Below, piece after piece: positions 1 through 10,837 of a DNA stretch of 64,000 nt (position 1 is the first letter of the stretch; each line of letters starts with the position of its first letter). The stretch comes from Pachyseris speciosa. Taxonomy: Eukaryota > Cnidaria > Anthozoa > Scleractinia > Pachyseridae. The notes beneath the pieces are model-generated. The model worked only from the letters and a program-made list of their open reading frames with translations, searched no databases and had not been told where the DNA came from. The DNA is taken from NCBI GenBank assembly GCA_016490735.1, contig JAEMWC010001206.1:120001-184000 (forward strand). Direction: 5' to 3'. The translations under genes were made by a program, and so were the position numbers.

Positions 1-1424
1 CTTACCTCCAGGTAACATTGATCAGATTTAAATTATATTCAGCTTAGCATTTATTGAATAATATTAATCTATGGTTTCTTGATTGATCGATTTAAGATTG
101 TAGAACTCTACAAGCAGTTTTTGGTGTGGAAATTATCTTTGCTTAATAACTGTTTGCTTGTGTTGAAAGGAGGAAAAATAATATTTTGATATGTTGGTCA
201 GTTATATCCATATATGCTACTGACTCTGAACTGCAGTGGTCCGGCAGGCATGAAGACAAATTTTGTGTCTTATTACACCCATTTTGAAATCACTGATAAT
301 CCTTGCAATCTGATTGGCTCTCAACAGTGCAATTTATCCCCAAATTGCACCATCTTTTACACTAAATCGCATCCTTTCCGTAATTCATCAAAATGAAAGT
401 GAAATAATACTAACCTATCAAATTTCATGGATAAACAAATATTAATATTGACAAAAAACTGTGTGATTTCAAAATGGGTGTAATAAAGTGGTAATTGAAC
501 TTCGTGTCATGCAATTTTGGTCTGAAATCATACTTGTGATTTCAAATCAAACTTGCGCTGCGCGCTCGTTCGATTTTGAAATCACACGTATGATTTCAGA
601 CCAGATTACACTCCACTAAGTTCAATTACCATTATATATTAGTCAGTTTTTGCGATGGCATTAACAAGCACAACTAGGGAAAAAAATATATATGTGCGTG
701 TAGCTACATTGTGCATTTGTTTATAATTGGAATATGTGATCACAGCCAGATTTGAATAAGCCTAATTTGTAATTTGTGGGCAAAAACAAATTGGTCAAGT
801 TGACAAATGATCAGGCCTGCAGCATATGAGATGACAACTTTTGTCAGTTTTATTGATTAGCAGCCTGCACCTCACATTTAATTTTGCATTGATGTGATGC
901 AGAACCCCAAACAGTTTTCACACTGTACAAGTTTGTTACTGATCCTTTTTGGTCAATTATGTCAAACTGTTGAAACAAAATTAGGTTATAGCAACCTGTC
1001 GGTTTTTGTGTCATCACTTGAAGAGTTTGCCTCTATAAAAATATAATTAGCTGTTTTTAATAATAATGATGAATTCTACTGTGACATGATGTTGTATCTC
1101 AATCAAAGGCATCCTGTGGTAAGCTCGTGGAGTAAGTAAGATACTGTGTCAGGGAGGTGATATAGGGAATTATCAAGCCTATAGAGTGGTTTGAAATGCA
1201 GTGTAATACAGTTTTTCTGTTTTACGATTTGATTCGATTGTTGTATCTTGACTGTTGGTCATTGATTAATATACGTTGTGGAATGGGAGTTTTGAAACCA
1301 CTTTAGTAGAAGAGTAGTTTGTTCAAGAAATACTGTTATACCAAGTGACAATTTACCGAATTTACCTGTGTATAAATTCCGCACTTTTTTTCATGAAATT
1401 TGCGCTGCGTATTATACACGGAAA
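1..1424. other. Left flank, no gene seen
   Basis: AT-rich DNA with short open frames only. I see no coding signal. It contains one foldback repeat, listed separately. The flank ends at the left terminus of the Polinton. Confidence 0.5.
264..645. repeat. Foldback (MITE-like) repeat
   Basis: Two nested inverted repeats are visible. ATTACACCCATTTTGAAATC near 270-292 recurs inverted near 466-487. GGTAATTGAACTT near 490 recurs inverted near 625-637, with GGTCTGAAATCAT repeats between them around TTTGAAATCACA. There is no coding capacity. It is probably a non-autonomous palindromic element; its family is not determined. Confidence 0.6.
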
Positions 1425-1683
1425 GTAGTAGGTACATTGGAAGTCCAGTACCACCTCCACACCACACCCTCCTCGCTTCGCTCGCCGGGTTTTGGTGTTC
1501 CGGTGAGTACTGGACTTCCACTGTACCTACTACTCGTTTTAACGCCGAGGAGCGAAGCGACGAGGAAATAACCATATATATGCTTGATCGGTGGATAAGG
1601 CCGCGGGGAAGGGGGAATTAATTATTTTTCAGAAAATTTTGCGGGCATATATAAGGCGGCCCGGCAATTGAACAATGGCGAGC
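1425..1683 (+). repeat. Polinton left terminal inverted repeat
   Basis: About 259 bp matching the reverse complement of 25588-25853 with few differences. It contains an internal hairpin: 1425-1451 pairs with 1507-1534 around a GC-rich spacer. The inner end reaches the first gene. Confidence 0.92.
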
Positions 1684-1861
1684 GTGGTGTAATGGCAGCC
1701 CCAGCGGCACCCTTTTTTCGGCAGGAAAAAAACAATGCATCGTAGCAAGGCATTAATGAAATTAAGAGAAAAATTAATGAAATGAAGAAAACAATTTATG
1801 CGCTGATGAAAGAAATTAATAAAATGTATGCAGAAAATAATAAAAAAATAAAAAAAATTAA
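1684..1861 (+). pseudogene. Truncated copy of the Polinton left-arm coiled-coil gene
   Basis: The stretch 1700-1861 resembles 7200-7357, both passing through ATGCATCG and a run of K/E/I/N-rich codons (ALMKEI-type heptads). It breaks off at the TTAA where the 5.3-kb element begins. It is a diverged duplicate of the start of the gene at 7227 and cannot make a product. Its presence on the left of the insert, with a second copy on the right, is discussed in the findings. Confidence 0.7.
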
Positions 1862-3000
1862 GAGCCAATTTCTGTAAATATCGAGAATCCGGCGTCACTC
1901 GTCAAATTTCGAAATTCTTCGTATCTTGCCTGAATAACACCTATGGTGAGTTATTTTCGAAAATAGAATTCAAAGATCGTGAAGCGATTGCTTTTTTTTC
2001 TGAAATCGAGGAAAGTTTGAAAAAACGCCATTTTACCGCCATGACGCTGCCGAAAACAGTGTAAAATGATGCATTTTGTTATCGCTCGTGTAAATAAACG
2101 CGGAGTTATCTATCAATGCGACTTGGCCAGATCTTAAGGCATCTCTTGGTCTTTCCAAAGCACAAAATTGTTTTGGAAAAGCTACTGGTATATAACCGTT
2201 TTTGACCGTTGAATATACCACAGTTCAAACGCTTCAGCGAATGAGCTAATTTTAGCTAACTTCCACACCACAAAAAGCCCACTGGTACATAAAATTTAAC
2301 GTTGAAGTTAGTATTTTCTTAAAGTGCATATTTTGTGCTCTGTTGTGTTAAAATTTTTTCCGTGGCCCGACAAAAGTGCTCCGTCGAGAGACAGAAACGT
2401 GAAGTCAAGGTTTGCATCGCCGCCATTCTTGAAATCAACATGAACTTTGCCTTCTTCGAACCACAACTTCGTCAAGAACTAAGAGTCTGCCGATGGAAAC
2501 CTTAACTCGCTATTCTGAACGCCTAAGGATTACAGTACAATTCTAAACTTATTGTTTTCAATCTCTCTGAGAGTGTTAACCTTCAACATAAATTTTGACA
2601 AGGTCAGAGTAGGTGATGAAATTATGTAACTCGACGCTGATTGACACGTTCTAAACTGCTTCTTTCCTCCAACTATTACCTTTGTAAAGTTATGATGTTA
2701 TGATATCTTGAATTCCTACTTGGCCACCATCTTCGGTTACAGAAACGTTGCTGTACTTTGCCTGTAAAGGGAAATTGCGTGACGTTGACCAAAGGATTGA
2801 CAAAACCAATGCTTTTCGGTAACGATAATATTTTCATTTGAACTTTGCAACAGCGTTCGAGTCGAACAGCTGAAATGAAAAGACTATAAGAATATCTTAC
2901 CTTTTAAAATTGCCTTGTACACATGTCCAGTCAAGGAAACCACGTTAGGAAGAGATGGGTAATAATCAGGTGTTCAATCGAATGTCATCCCATTTTCACG
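1862..3000 (+). repeat. Long inverted repeat, left arm
   Basis: Matches the reverse complement of 6074-7184 almost base for base over roughly 1.1 kb, ending at CCCATTTTCAC. There is no convincing coding sequence; the open frames present are mirrored in the other arm. Confidence 0.9.
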
Positions 3001-4769
3001 AAGATCGCTAGTTGCTCTTACGTTGGTTAGAGAAACTGTGACAAATTCCATGAAGATCCAGCGATTTGAAGCTTATTCACTGTGACTCCAGTGATTCTAT
3101 TTGATGACGTGCGTATGTTTCCGTGCCAAGCACACGAATGTTTCGATTTACGCGCCTAGCTTGAATAAAGTACTGTTTGCCCGCAATTTTAGTACCAGGG
3201 GGTAGGGGTGGTGGACTAGCGAAGTCAATGGGGTAGGTGGTAGTGGTGGAATGAAGATATCTTTGTAAAGAAATGTGGTTACAAGAAAATTCTGTACAAT
3301 TAAGTAAGTAGATATAATAACAAAGTTGACAAAAATACCTCTTTTCAGAAAATTGTTTACCCACCTCCACCACCCCTCCCTTCTCAAAAAATGTAATACG
3401 GTCCTACCTAAAATTGCGGCAAGTCCTCGCGTATATTTCCATACTCCAGATACCCAAATAAATGTTTTGTCCTAAAGTTCAAGGTTTTCTTTTCTAAGGT
3501 CAGATAGAAAAGAGAAACTTAACAGTATCTATGCAAATTATAAGGCCTAGTTCTTGCGGGAGGGCTATTTATGACTATTTCTTTCGTAACGTTGGGCTCG
3601 GCCCCGGAAGTAGTTCCTCACACAGTTTTCTAACCTTCTCGGCTTATCACCAAAGAGCATAGCGCCTACCGGATATGCGGATCTACAAGAATTGGGTGGC
3701 TGATGTACGGAAAACCACGGTCATTTGCCGCAGAGATATTCACTTGTTCCTCTGCCTCAAGCGCATCTTTCCTCACCTGCAGTTACCGTCGCAGTTTCGC
3801 GGCGAAAACTGTAAAATTAGACGAAAATTGTTGGGGAAAAAGAATTTCCGTGGCAGTGAGCTATTCACAGTCTCTCGCCATCGGAGCCGGTCCCGTGTGC
3901 TCGCCGCATTTCTTTGGCGACTACATCCGAATGCAGTTACCTTCTGGTGGCCTGGCCAATGGATAAGGTTCTCCACAAAGTAACACTTCTGATTTTCCCG
4001 AAGCCTTACGGCCCCGGCGTCCGACCCTCTTGGTTTCTCTTAACGCCCAGCCCTCCTTACTGGGCAACCTCGTTGCCAGGGCTTTTCCCTTTTTTCGAAG
4101 TGAGGGAAATAGTCCTGGGAACGAGGTTGCTTACTGGGCTGGTAGTAACTTGAAGAACTGACGACGGTAGTGACTTGGATAGGTGGAGGAAGGCCTGCAC
4201 CCTCCATAGGAGGCATAGTTCAGTTTGGCAATTAAATTCCATCATGGGATGACTCTTGTTAGACAGTTTTCTTCTGTCTCCAGAGACAAATGTTGCTCGA
4301 GTGTTCCGCCGATGCCTTCAAATCCTGTCCCTGCTTAAGATCTGCTCATTTTGGATACCTTGTTTGGGAAAAGGGACCTTTATTCTAGACCTCACTTTAC
4401 ATACAGAGAACATACAAAAGGCATTATAGAACTTGACTTTTTAAATTATTGTATTAAGTATTGTATTAAGATTCATGACCCAGAAAACCATACCCTTTTA
4501 CATCAATAAAGGGAGTGGCCGCCGGGAGGCTAGGGGCAGGGGCCCGGGGTGACAACGTCGTCTCCAGAGAGCTTATCCCTTTACCTTTGAAGAGAAAAGC
4601 GCCCTGGGGACGCTGCTGGGGTGTGTATATATATGGCCTATACGAGCCCTATACGTGCCGCTGGATTAGAGTGTATGGTTTTTGATCCATCTGTCTTAAA
4701 CACAGTTATACAATTTCAAGCGAGGCTGTCCTAATCAGGGTTAGGGCTGAGGCTGTCCTAATCAGGGTT

Positions 4770-4879
4770 GTTATTCATGGGTTTAAGTAGCACTTTAATT
4801 TACACTTCAGAGTTAATTCTCTGTTCCACTATTTGTGTTCCTAGTGCTACGCGGCACAACATTCATATGTACCCTTACT
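4770..4879 (+). repeat. 110-bp direct repeat, copy 1
   Basis: Essentially identical to 5068-5177. The pair brackets a tRNA-like segment, and CTAATCAGGGTT occurs just before copy 1 and just after copy 2. Confidence 0.9.
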
Positions 4880-4930
4880 TTCTCTTTGCCGCGATTCACC
4901 ATCTAAAATCGTCCCCGACTTTCTCTGTGC

Positions 4931-5003
4931 GACCTTGTAGCTCAGTCGGCAGAGTAACGGTAGATCTAATCCGGAGGTCGTGGGTTCGATTCCCACCGAG
5001 GTC
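4931..5003 (+). repeat. tRNA-derived sequence (SINE head or pseudo-tRNA)
   Basis: A-box TAGCTCAGTCGGCAGAG and B-box GGGTTCGATTCC are present, and the acceptor ends GACCTTG/CGAGGTC pair at 6 of 7 positions. The anticodon stem pairs badly, so this is more likely a tRNA-derived repeat than a working tRNA gene. Confidence 0.65.
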
Positions 5004-5067
5004 AAAAGATTTTTTCTTTGCCTCGTGTGGTTCCCTGTTTCCCTTTACTAGGGCTAACGCCCAGTGG

Positions 5068-5177
5068 GTTATTCATGGGTTTAAGTAGCACTTTAATTTA
5101 CACTTCAGAGTTAATTCTCTGTTCCACTATTTGTGTTCCTAGTGCTACGCGGCACAACATTCATATGTACCCTTACT
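5068..5177 (+). repeat. 110-bp direct repeat, copy 2
   Basis: Second copy of 4770-4879. Confidence 0.9.
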
Positions 5178-5703
5178 AATCAGGGTTAGCCTGGATCTGT
5201 CCTAACAGGGTGTGGTTACAAGACTATCGTCGAGTATTTAAAATCCGAAATCGAAAACGTTTATCTGCATTTATTTAGCATTGCAGGCCATTAAATCATT
5301 TTCAGGACTAGATATCAGCGCTATTATTTTAAAACAAGATGGCGTTCCGACTCACAGGACAGGTATTCCTAAATTATCTTCACTTTTTCTCGTGCTCTCG
5401 CCCCAAATATGTGAGAGCCTCGAACAGGCGTCTAAACAAGGTAAGGGTTTCAAAAACCCAGCGGCAACCTTATACCCAAACATGTGTCAGATACCTCACT
5501 CCCTAATAGGTGGAAGGAGGGGGGCAGGTGTTGCGAGAACTCAACACACATCAGTTCAAATGTTAAGTTATGAGTGGGGTGGAGATACTCTACCCATCCA
5601 TCCTAGTACTACCCGGTGCAACAAACGGGTATGTCGTTCAAAGATGCAAAATTCAGGACTCCACTGTCTGCTGATATGCTCACAAAAATAATCAGAAGAG
5701 ACC

Positions 5704-6078
5704 ATGAAGGAATGGCTGAAAAATTACCGTCCAGTACGGCAGAGAACAGTGAGGAGCGAGACCACAAAAGATAAGGCAGGAGCTCTTCCACCAGCAGTGT
5801 ATGCAAAGGCAAATCCTAAAGCTGTTACAAGGGTGAATTTTCCAGCCGACCAAGTTAACATGATGCACACTGCCTCCTTAGAAAACCGCTCTGTTGCTGA
5901 CGAAGGGTGCGCAATAAGTTTCGTAAGTGATACCATTGTTCCGTAACTTACGCTCGCGTCCGAGGCTGATTTCAACCAGGTGGAGGAGTACGAAAGCGAT
6001 TCCGATCATAGTGATGTTGATACAGCAGATTTTGACTCAGAGGAACTGGTCACTGGTAAACCTGCGATAACAATGTAA
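5704..6078 (+). pseudogene. Possible remnant coding exon in the TTAA element
   Basis: An ATG at 5704 opens 80 codons to a TAA at 5944-5946. The same frame continues for 43 codons of strongly acidic sequence (EEYESDSDHSDVDTADFDSE) up to the boundary of the inverted repeat. Acidic N-terminal regions occur in piggyBac transposases, but no catalytic core follows, so that link is only suggestive. It could be chance. I do not recognise the protein. Confidence 0.25.
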
Positions 6079-7184
6079 AATGGGATGAAATTCGATTGAA
6101 CACCTGATTATTACCCATCTCTTCCTAACGTGGTTTCCTTGACTGGACATGTGTTCAAGGCAATTTTAAAAGGTAAGATATTCTTATAGTCTTTTCATTT
6201 CAGCTGTTCGACTCGAACGCTGTTGCAAAGTTCAAATGAAAATATTATCGGTTACCGAAAAGCATTGGTTTTGTCAATCCTTTGGTCAACGTCACGCAAT
6301 TTCCCTTTACAGGCAAAGTACAGCAACGTTTCTGTAACCGAAGATGGTGGCCAAGTAGGAATTCAAGATATCAAAACATCATAACTTTACAAAGGTAATA
6401 GTTGGAGGAAAGAAGCAGTTTAGAACGTGTCAATCAGCGTCGAGTTACATAATTTCATCACCTACTCTGACCTTGTCAAAATTTATGTTGAAGGTTAACA
6501 CTCTCAGAGAGATTGAAAACAATAAGTTTAGAATTGTACTGTAATCCTTAGGTGTTCAGAATAGCGAGTTAAGGTTTCCATCGGCAGACTCTTAGTTCTT
6601 GACGAAGTTGTGGTTCGAAGAAGGCAAAGTTCATGTTGATTTCAAGAATGGCGGCAATGCAAACCTTGACTTCACGTTTCTGTCTCTCGACGGAGCACTT
6701 TTGTCGGGCCACGGAAAAAATTTTAACACAACAGAGCACAAAATATGCACTTTAAGAAAATACTAATTTCAACGTTAAATTTTATGTACCAGTGGGCTTT
6801 TTGTGGTGTGGAAGTTAGCTAAAATTAGCTCATTCGCTGAAGCGTTTGAACTGTGGTATATTCAACGGTCAAAAACGGTTATATACCAGTAGCTTTTCCA
6901 AAACAATTTTGTGCTTTGGAAAGACCAAGAGATGCCTTAAGATCTGGCCAAGTCGCATTGATAACGATAACAAAATGCATCATTTTACCCTATTTTCGGC
7001 AGCGTCATGGCGGTAAAATGGCGTTTTTCAAACTTTCCTCGATTTCAGAAAAAAGCAAGCGCTTCACGATCTTTGAATTCTATTTTCGAAAATAACTCAC
7101 CATAGGTGTTATTCAGGCAAGATATGAAGAATTTCGAAATTTGACGAGTGACGTCGGATTCTCGATATTTACAGAAATTGGCTC
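6074..7184 (-). repeat. Long inverted repeat, right arm
   Basis: Inverted partner of 1862-3000, starting at GTAAAATGGGATG and ending at the TTAA at 7185. The high similarity of the arms implies recent insertion or gene conversion. Confidence 0.9.
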
Positions 7185-7226
7185 TTAAGAAACTTTCACT
7201 TTCTTCCCAGCAGACAGAAGAAAATA

Positions 7227-7909
7227 ATGCATCGAAGCGAGACATTAATGAAATGAAGAGAAAAATTAATGAAATGATGGAAACAGTTAATGCACTGATG
7301 AAAGAAATTTATTTAACATATGCAGAAAATTATACAAGTAATAAAAAAAATTAAGGAACTTAATGAATGTATTCAGGATCTTAATGAAATTACTGAGGAA
7401 CAGCATGGAACAATTGAGCAACTAAATGAAATAATTGAGGAACTGAATGAAATAATTGAAGAAGAAAATATTGAAGAAAGTCCTGTATTATATATAGGCG
7501 AGGCACTAAACCTGGGGTTTGATTCAGATTTTGTGAAAACTTTATTAGATGCAGAAAAGATCTGTGATTCAGATTCAGATGATAATTACAGCGAAGAAGA
7601 GAAGGAACTTGCTAGAAAAATACACAGATATTCGTATGTAAAAAACATTTTATCCGTTGGACCAAGACGCAAACTAAAAAAAACATTGAGCGCCAACGTT
7701 ATGAAACGTTGAAGGTTGATGCAGAGCCCCGGACTGCAACTGAAATCTTTGAAGAAATTTTGAAACTTTGTGAAATAAAAATAAATAAAGAAGCATTCGA
7801 AACTGAAAGAGTTAGTTTGGGGTACTATAGGAAAACATCGCTTGCAGAAGATGTGAGCGATGCCTTTAACCAGCTGACTTCCAAGCTTTGGGAACATTTT
7901 AGATTTTAG
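7227..7909 (+). pseudogene. Polinton left-arm acidic coiled-coil protein, frameshifted
   Basis: Starts at ATG 7227 after AATA. The first part is a continuous coiled coil of I/L/N/E/K heptads (e.g. ELNECIQDLNEITEEQ, EELNEIIEE). It is followed by an acidic patch (DSDSDDNYSEEEKE) and a second helical part (ATEIFEEILKLCEIKINKEA). The frame changes near 7345 and again near 7680, both at A-runs, so the roughly 225-residue product is broken in two places. I do not recognise a family. It is the first gene inside the left end and on the strand opposite to the capsid block; such positions often hold early or accessory genes, but a role here is only inferred. Confidence 0.6.
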
Positions 7910-7927
7910 CCTACTGAATATTATGAT

Positions 7928-8122
7928 ATGTCCCCATTTTTGTTGTTTACTTATGCTGAATATCTTCATGCAGCCGTTGAAATAGATCCCCGCGTTAATA
8001 CTGACAACACTGTGCGAGGAGAACTAATGGCAATTGAGGGGATATTGAAAGAATTAAAATTATTTCTTCACATTCGACATATAGAGAGCAGAAGATGGGA
8101 AAATATGTTTTCTGAATTGTAA
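7928..8122 (+). CDS. Small hypothetical Polinton protein (64 aa)
   Basis: Starts at ATG 7928, 18 bp after the preceding gene, and ends at TAA 8122. It has a short hydrophobic start (MSPFLLFTYAEYLHAAVEI) followed by a charged helical region (GILKELKLFLHIRHIESRRW). It may be a separate gene or the last part of the gene before it. No family is recognised. Confidence 0.45.
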   Translation: MSPFLLFTYAEYLHAAVEIDPRVNTDNTVRGELMAIEGILKELKLFLHIRHIESRRWENMFSEL

Positions 8123-8143
8123 AGAATTTTTTTTTTTATTTAT

Positions 8144-8698
8144 ATGGCGGAGGGCCGACCCAAAAAAGCCTTTGTAATAGGGAACAAGAAAGCCTTTAGA
8201 CTATGGGAAGATGCGCTAAAACACAAAAAACGGAGTAGTTCCACGGAAACGAGCTCTGATTGTGAAGAAGAAGAACACCCCGGGGATTATAAAAAAATGA
8301 TGGGAGACTTATGTACTCCTTTGTTAAGTAAAAATCAACAGGAAAACCTAATAAGAGCTCAATTTCATGTAGAAGGTGTACGTGACCGCTTTTTTCAATA
8401 TGTGCATATAATCCCATCAATACCCTTCGAAGATCTTAGTGATGACGATGAGGAAAACCCATATAATATTACAAACACCTTATTGATGGATTTAGAAAAA
8501 GGTATTGAAGAAATACGAAACGAACTTGAGGAATATGGAAGAACCTTTGATGAAACTTTTGCGCGTGTGTTTTATCCTTTGGAAAAACAAATTAAAAAAT
8601 ACCCACACACCTTTAATCATATTAATTTGAGGCGCCTTCTTGCGATTGATATTGAATTAATAAAAATAGCGCAAAGAGTACTTGATAAAGAAGTTTAA
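8144..8698 (+). CDS. Hypothetical Polinton protein, intact (184 aa)
   Basis: Uninterrupted frame from ATG 8144 to TAA 8698. It has a basic N-terminus (GRPKKAFVIGNKKAFRLWED), then a Ser/Glu-rich stretch (SSSTETSSDCEEEE), a second acidic cluster (EDLSDDDEEN) and a helical C-terminal half with LLMDLEKGIEEIRNELEEYG. There is no signal peptide or membrane segment. It is one of the few genes here without a lesion. Function unknown; the charge pattern would fit a DNA- or protein-binding accessory factor, but that is a guess. Confidence 0.6.
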   Translation: MAEGRPKKAFVIGNKKAFRLWEDALKHKKRSSSTETSSDCEEEEHPGDYKKMMGDLCTPLLSKNQQENLIRAQFHVEGVRDRFFQYVHIIPSIPFEDLSDDDEENPYNITNTLLMDLEKGIEEIRNELEEYGRTFDETFARVFYPLEKQIKKYPHTFNHINLRRLLAIDIELIKIAQRVLDKEV

Positions 8699-8854
8699 AC
8701 AAAGAAAGTGAAACTTAAAAGTTATCAAAAATATTTTAATTTGTGAAAAGCGCCCAGCATACAATAAAAAACAAAAGTATATGGATTGGTGGTTATACCA
8801 CTTGAAAGTTACAACGAATATTTTGGTTTGTGAAAAAAAATTAAGTATGTAAGA

Positions 8855-9253
8855 ATGGCGCGCGAATGTTGTTTGCCTTTGATGCAATAAGTTTCCAAAG
8901 TTTTTGTAAAAACCGCACGTGAAAACACGCCCATTGTAACCGAACTTGACTTGCGACACCGAGTGTGTTGTGCTTTGGTTGAAGAAATAGAAACATGGGT
9001 TGCAAAAACAAAAGCAAAAAAAGAAAAAAATCCATATTATTACTTCCCAGAAGAGCAACTGCAGGAAGTACTCCATAAACTAAAAAACGATGAAGCCCCG
9101 TGGAGGTTTATTAAACAAACCAACGATGCGCGTTTCATTGATGAATGTGCCTATTTGTGTATAGTAAGAGTAAGATACGAGTTACCACCCCAAGAACGGG
9201 ATTTTATGGACATGTGGTTAACAAACGAGGGGTTTTATCACACGGTTAATTGA
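8855..9253 (+). pseudogene. Hypothetical Polinton protein with an early stop
   Basis: ATG 8855 opens MARECCLPLMQ, then an in-frame TAA follows at 8888-8890. The same frame then stays open to the TGA at 9251-9253, about 120 codons further. The body has a Cys pair (RHRVCCALVEEIETW), a Lys-rich stretch (KTKAKKEK), YYYFPEEQLQEVLHKL and a C-terminal WLTNEGFYHTVN. The start before the stop is chosen because the next start downstream in frame would not be ATG. The stop probably disables it. No family is recognised. Confidence 0.5.
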
Positions 9254-9275
9254 AGAAATATGCGCACGTTATATT

Positions 9276-10113
9276 ATGGACATACTGGAACCCCCCGACC
9301 ACCTTTGTGTAACGTTTTTTAAAAACGTGAAAAACGAAAAGTGGAAAGTTGTTGCTGCGAATTGTTGTCGGAGTTTTGGAAACACAAAAACCATTTTGAA
9401 TGGGAGGGGTTTGAGTTTTATGCTACAATTCACCAAAAATTTACTTTAGATGGGATTTTACTTGAATATCCATGGAGGGTAAAAAACCTTTACTGGCATG
9501 AAAAGGGAGAAAAAACCATTGCCGAGTTTGAAGCCCCCGAAAACGTTATTTTAGCAACACTTAGAGAAATTAAATTTAATAACGATAAGGGCATTTATTA
9601 CCCTATTAAGGCTTTACAGCCGCGCGAGATGCTTGAACAACTGAAATTAGAAACTTGGTGCCTAAATACAAACCCCAACAACTGTCTTCGGATTTTTGTG
9701 AATGGTTGGAAACATTAGATTTTTCTCAAACCAAACCCAAACCAATTGTAAAACCAAGGAAAGTTACCCCTTTAATGCAAAACATTTGGGGAGTACATTT
9801 AGAACTCATAAAAATAATTTACAATTACACTATAGCAGCAAACTTGAAAGAAAGAGAAAAAATGGACTGGAAAGAAGCTCACTCTGAATTGGATGACATT
9901 GAAAGGTTTTGGTGCTGCGAACAAGGTGTTCCAACAAAAGTGTGGTGTTATAACGACAACTTGATATGTTTAGCGTGTTTGCATAAATCCACAAAATCAA
10001 TTCATTCCTTTGGCGGCTTCAAAAAACATGAAAACCATTTCCCAATCACCAAAGACTGGTATTATATTAAACCAGAATTCAGGCAGTTTTACCCAAATCA
10101 TGTACATATATAG
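9276..10113 (+). pseudogene. Hypothetical Polinton protein, two frameshifts
   Basis: ATG 9276 begins MDILEPPDHLCVTFFK. The coding signal moves to a second frame near 9345 (FWKHKNHFEWEGFEF) and to a third near 9655, where a Pro/Lys-rich linker leads into a cysteine-rich region (RFWCCEQG, then CYNDNLICLACLHK) and a Trp/Tyr-rich end. About 275 residues in all. The spaced cysteines suggest zinc binding. Function and family are unknown. The A-rich slippage sites match decay seen elsewhere in the element. Confidence 0.5.
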
Positions 10114-10359
10114 ATGGTATGCTAAATGTGGTGTCATAACGGATCCATTAAATTTATCATATTTCAAAGAGCGACTTCAACAACTGTCATATGTTTCAAT
10201 TATGAAAGAAATGACATACCAAAAAAAAAAATGTATGACACCATAAAAAAGCACTCAACAAAAAGAGTCTTCCAATATCATTATTTACACCCTATTATAA
10301 TGTCAGCATTGGAGGACAAAACCACACCGTTTTGTGAAATCAACCAATGCTTTACTTAA
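10114..10359 (+). pseudogene. Hypothetical Polinton gene remnant
   Basis: A short reading segment containing CGVITDPLNLSYFKERLQQL shifts frame at the run of A near 10220 and continues as KHSTKRVFQYHYLHPIIMSA to TAA 10359. No clear start codon: it may be the tail of the preceding gene or a separate small gene. It overlaps the start of the next gene by 13 bp. No family is recognised. Confidence 0.35.
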
Positions 10360-10688
10360 TAACCATTTGTGGTAAATGTGAAGATTGTCGTCGCAATGGA
10401 TATTGTTTTGATTGCATGTTGCAAACCAAAGCACACAAGCTACCACCCCTTAACCAATTTGAACAAAAATGGTACGTAGACATATACCCATTCAATTCAA
10501 AGGTGACAGACCGCAAACAATTGTTGCTTCTAAAAATATCTGCATGTAATAACTGTTCATCAGTAGGATACCTAAAATGTGTGCAATTCCACAATTGGTT
10601 TCGGCTCCATCAAATCCTTTACCAATTGCAGAACATTTTAGGAGGAGCCACCCACACTGTGAGCACAGTTATTGACAATACATATTAG
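10347..10688 (+). CDS. Cysteine-rich hypothetical Polinton protein (113 aa)
   Basis: Starts at ATG 10347 and ends at TAG 10688 with no lesion. The N-terminus has a CxxCxxC cluster and a second CxxC (CGKCEDCRRNGYCFDC). A second pair lies near residue 70 (CNNCSSVGYLKC). The pattern looks like two zinc-binding knuckles. Such small zinc proteins are common in large DNA viruses as regulators, but no specific homologue is recognised. Confidence 0.5.
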   Translation: MLYLITICGKCEDCRRNGYCFDCMLQTKAHKLPPLNQFEQKWYVDIYPFNSKVTDRKQLLLLKISACNNCSSVGYLKCVQFHNWFRLHQILYQLQNILGGATHTVSTVIDNTY

Positions 10689-10837
10689 CAAGGAAAACAA
10701 CGTAAAATAATAGGAGTACGTTAAATAACGAACTATGCACACGTAAACTAAATAACGAACTAAGCACACGTAAACTAAATAAGCAAGCACGCGCACAACT
10801 TTAGGAAAATTGCGCGTGCACATTTGCATAAAATGTA
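10689..10837. other. Short AT-rich spacer with repeats
   Basis: Contains a tandem AACTA(A/T)GCACACGTAAACTAAATAA unit of about 24 bp, twice. No gene. Confidence 0.5.

Larger units (their letters stand above)
3001..6073. other. Interior of the TTAA element
   Basis: No recognisable transposase. It holds G/C-rich low-complexity stretches (3195-3250, 3360-3385), a short inverted repeat around AACCTCGTT...AACGAGGTT (4065-4130), a tRNA-derived segment, a 110-bp direct repeat, and a weak open frame at 5704-6078. Confidence 0.5.
1862..7184. mobile_element. TTAA-flanked element with 1.1-kb inverted repeats
   Basis: A 5,323-bp element flanked by TTAA at 1858-1861 and 7185-7188. Both ends begin GAGCCAATTTCTGTAAATAT in inverted orientation, and the inverted similarity continues for about 1.1 kb. 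TTAA targets are typical of piggyBac and Kolobok transposons, but no transposase of either family is recognisable inside. The very long inverted repeats are unusual for piggyBac. Probably non-autonomous or decayed. It interrupts the left arm of the Polinton. Confidence 0.85.

Noticed and set aside
2033..2221. Gene in the long inverted repeat, mirrored at 6853-7095
   Set aside because: Both copies are the same inverted-repeat DNA; the frame is short and the two versions end differently.
4931..5003. Functional tRNA gene
   Set aside because: A- and B-boxes are good, but the anticodon stem does not pair, and it sits between repeat copies. A tRNA-derived repeat is more likely.
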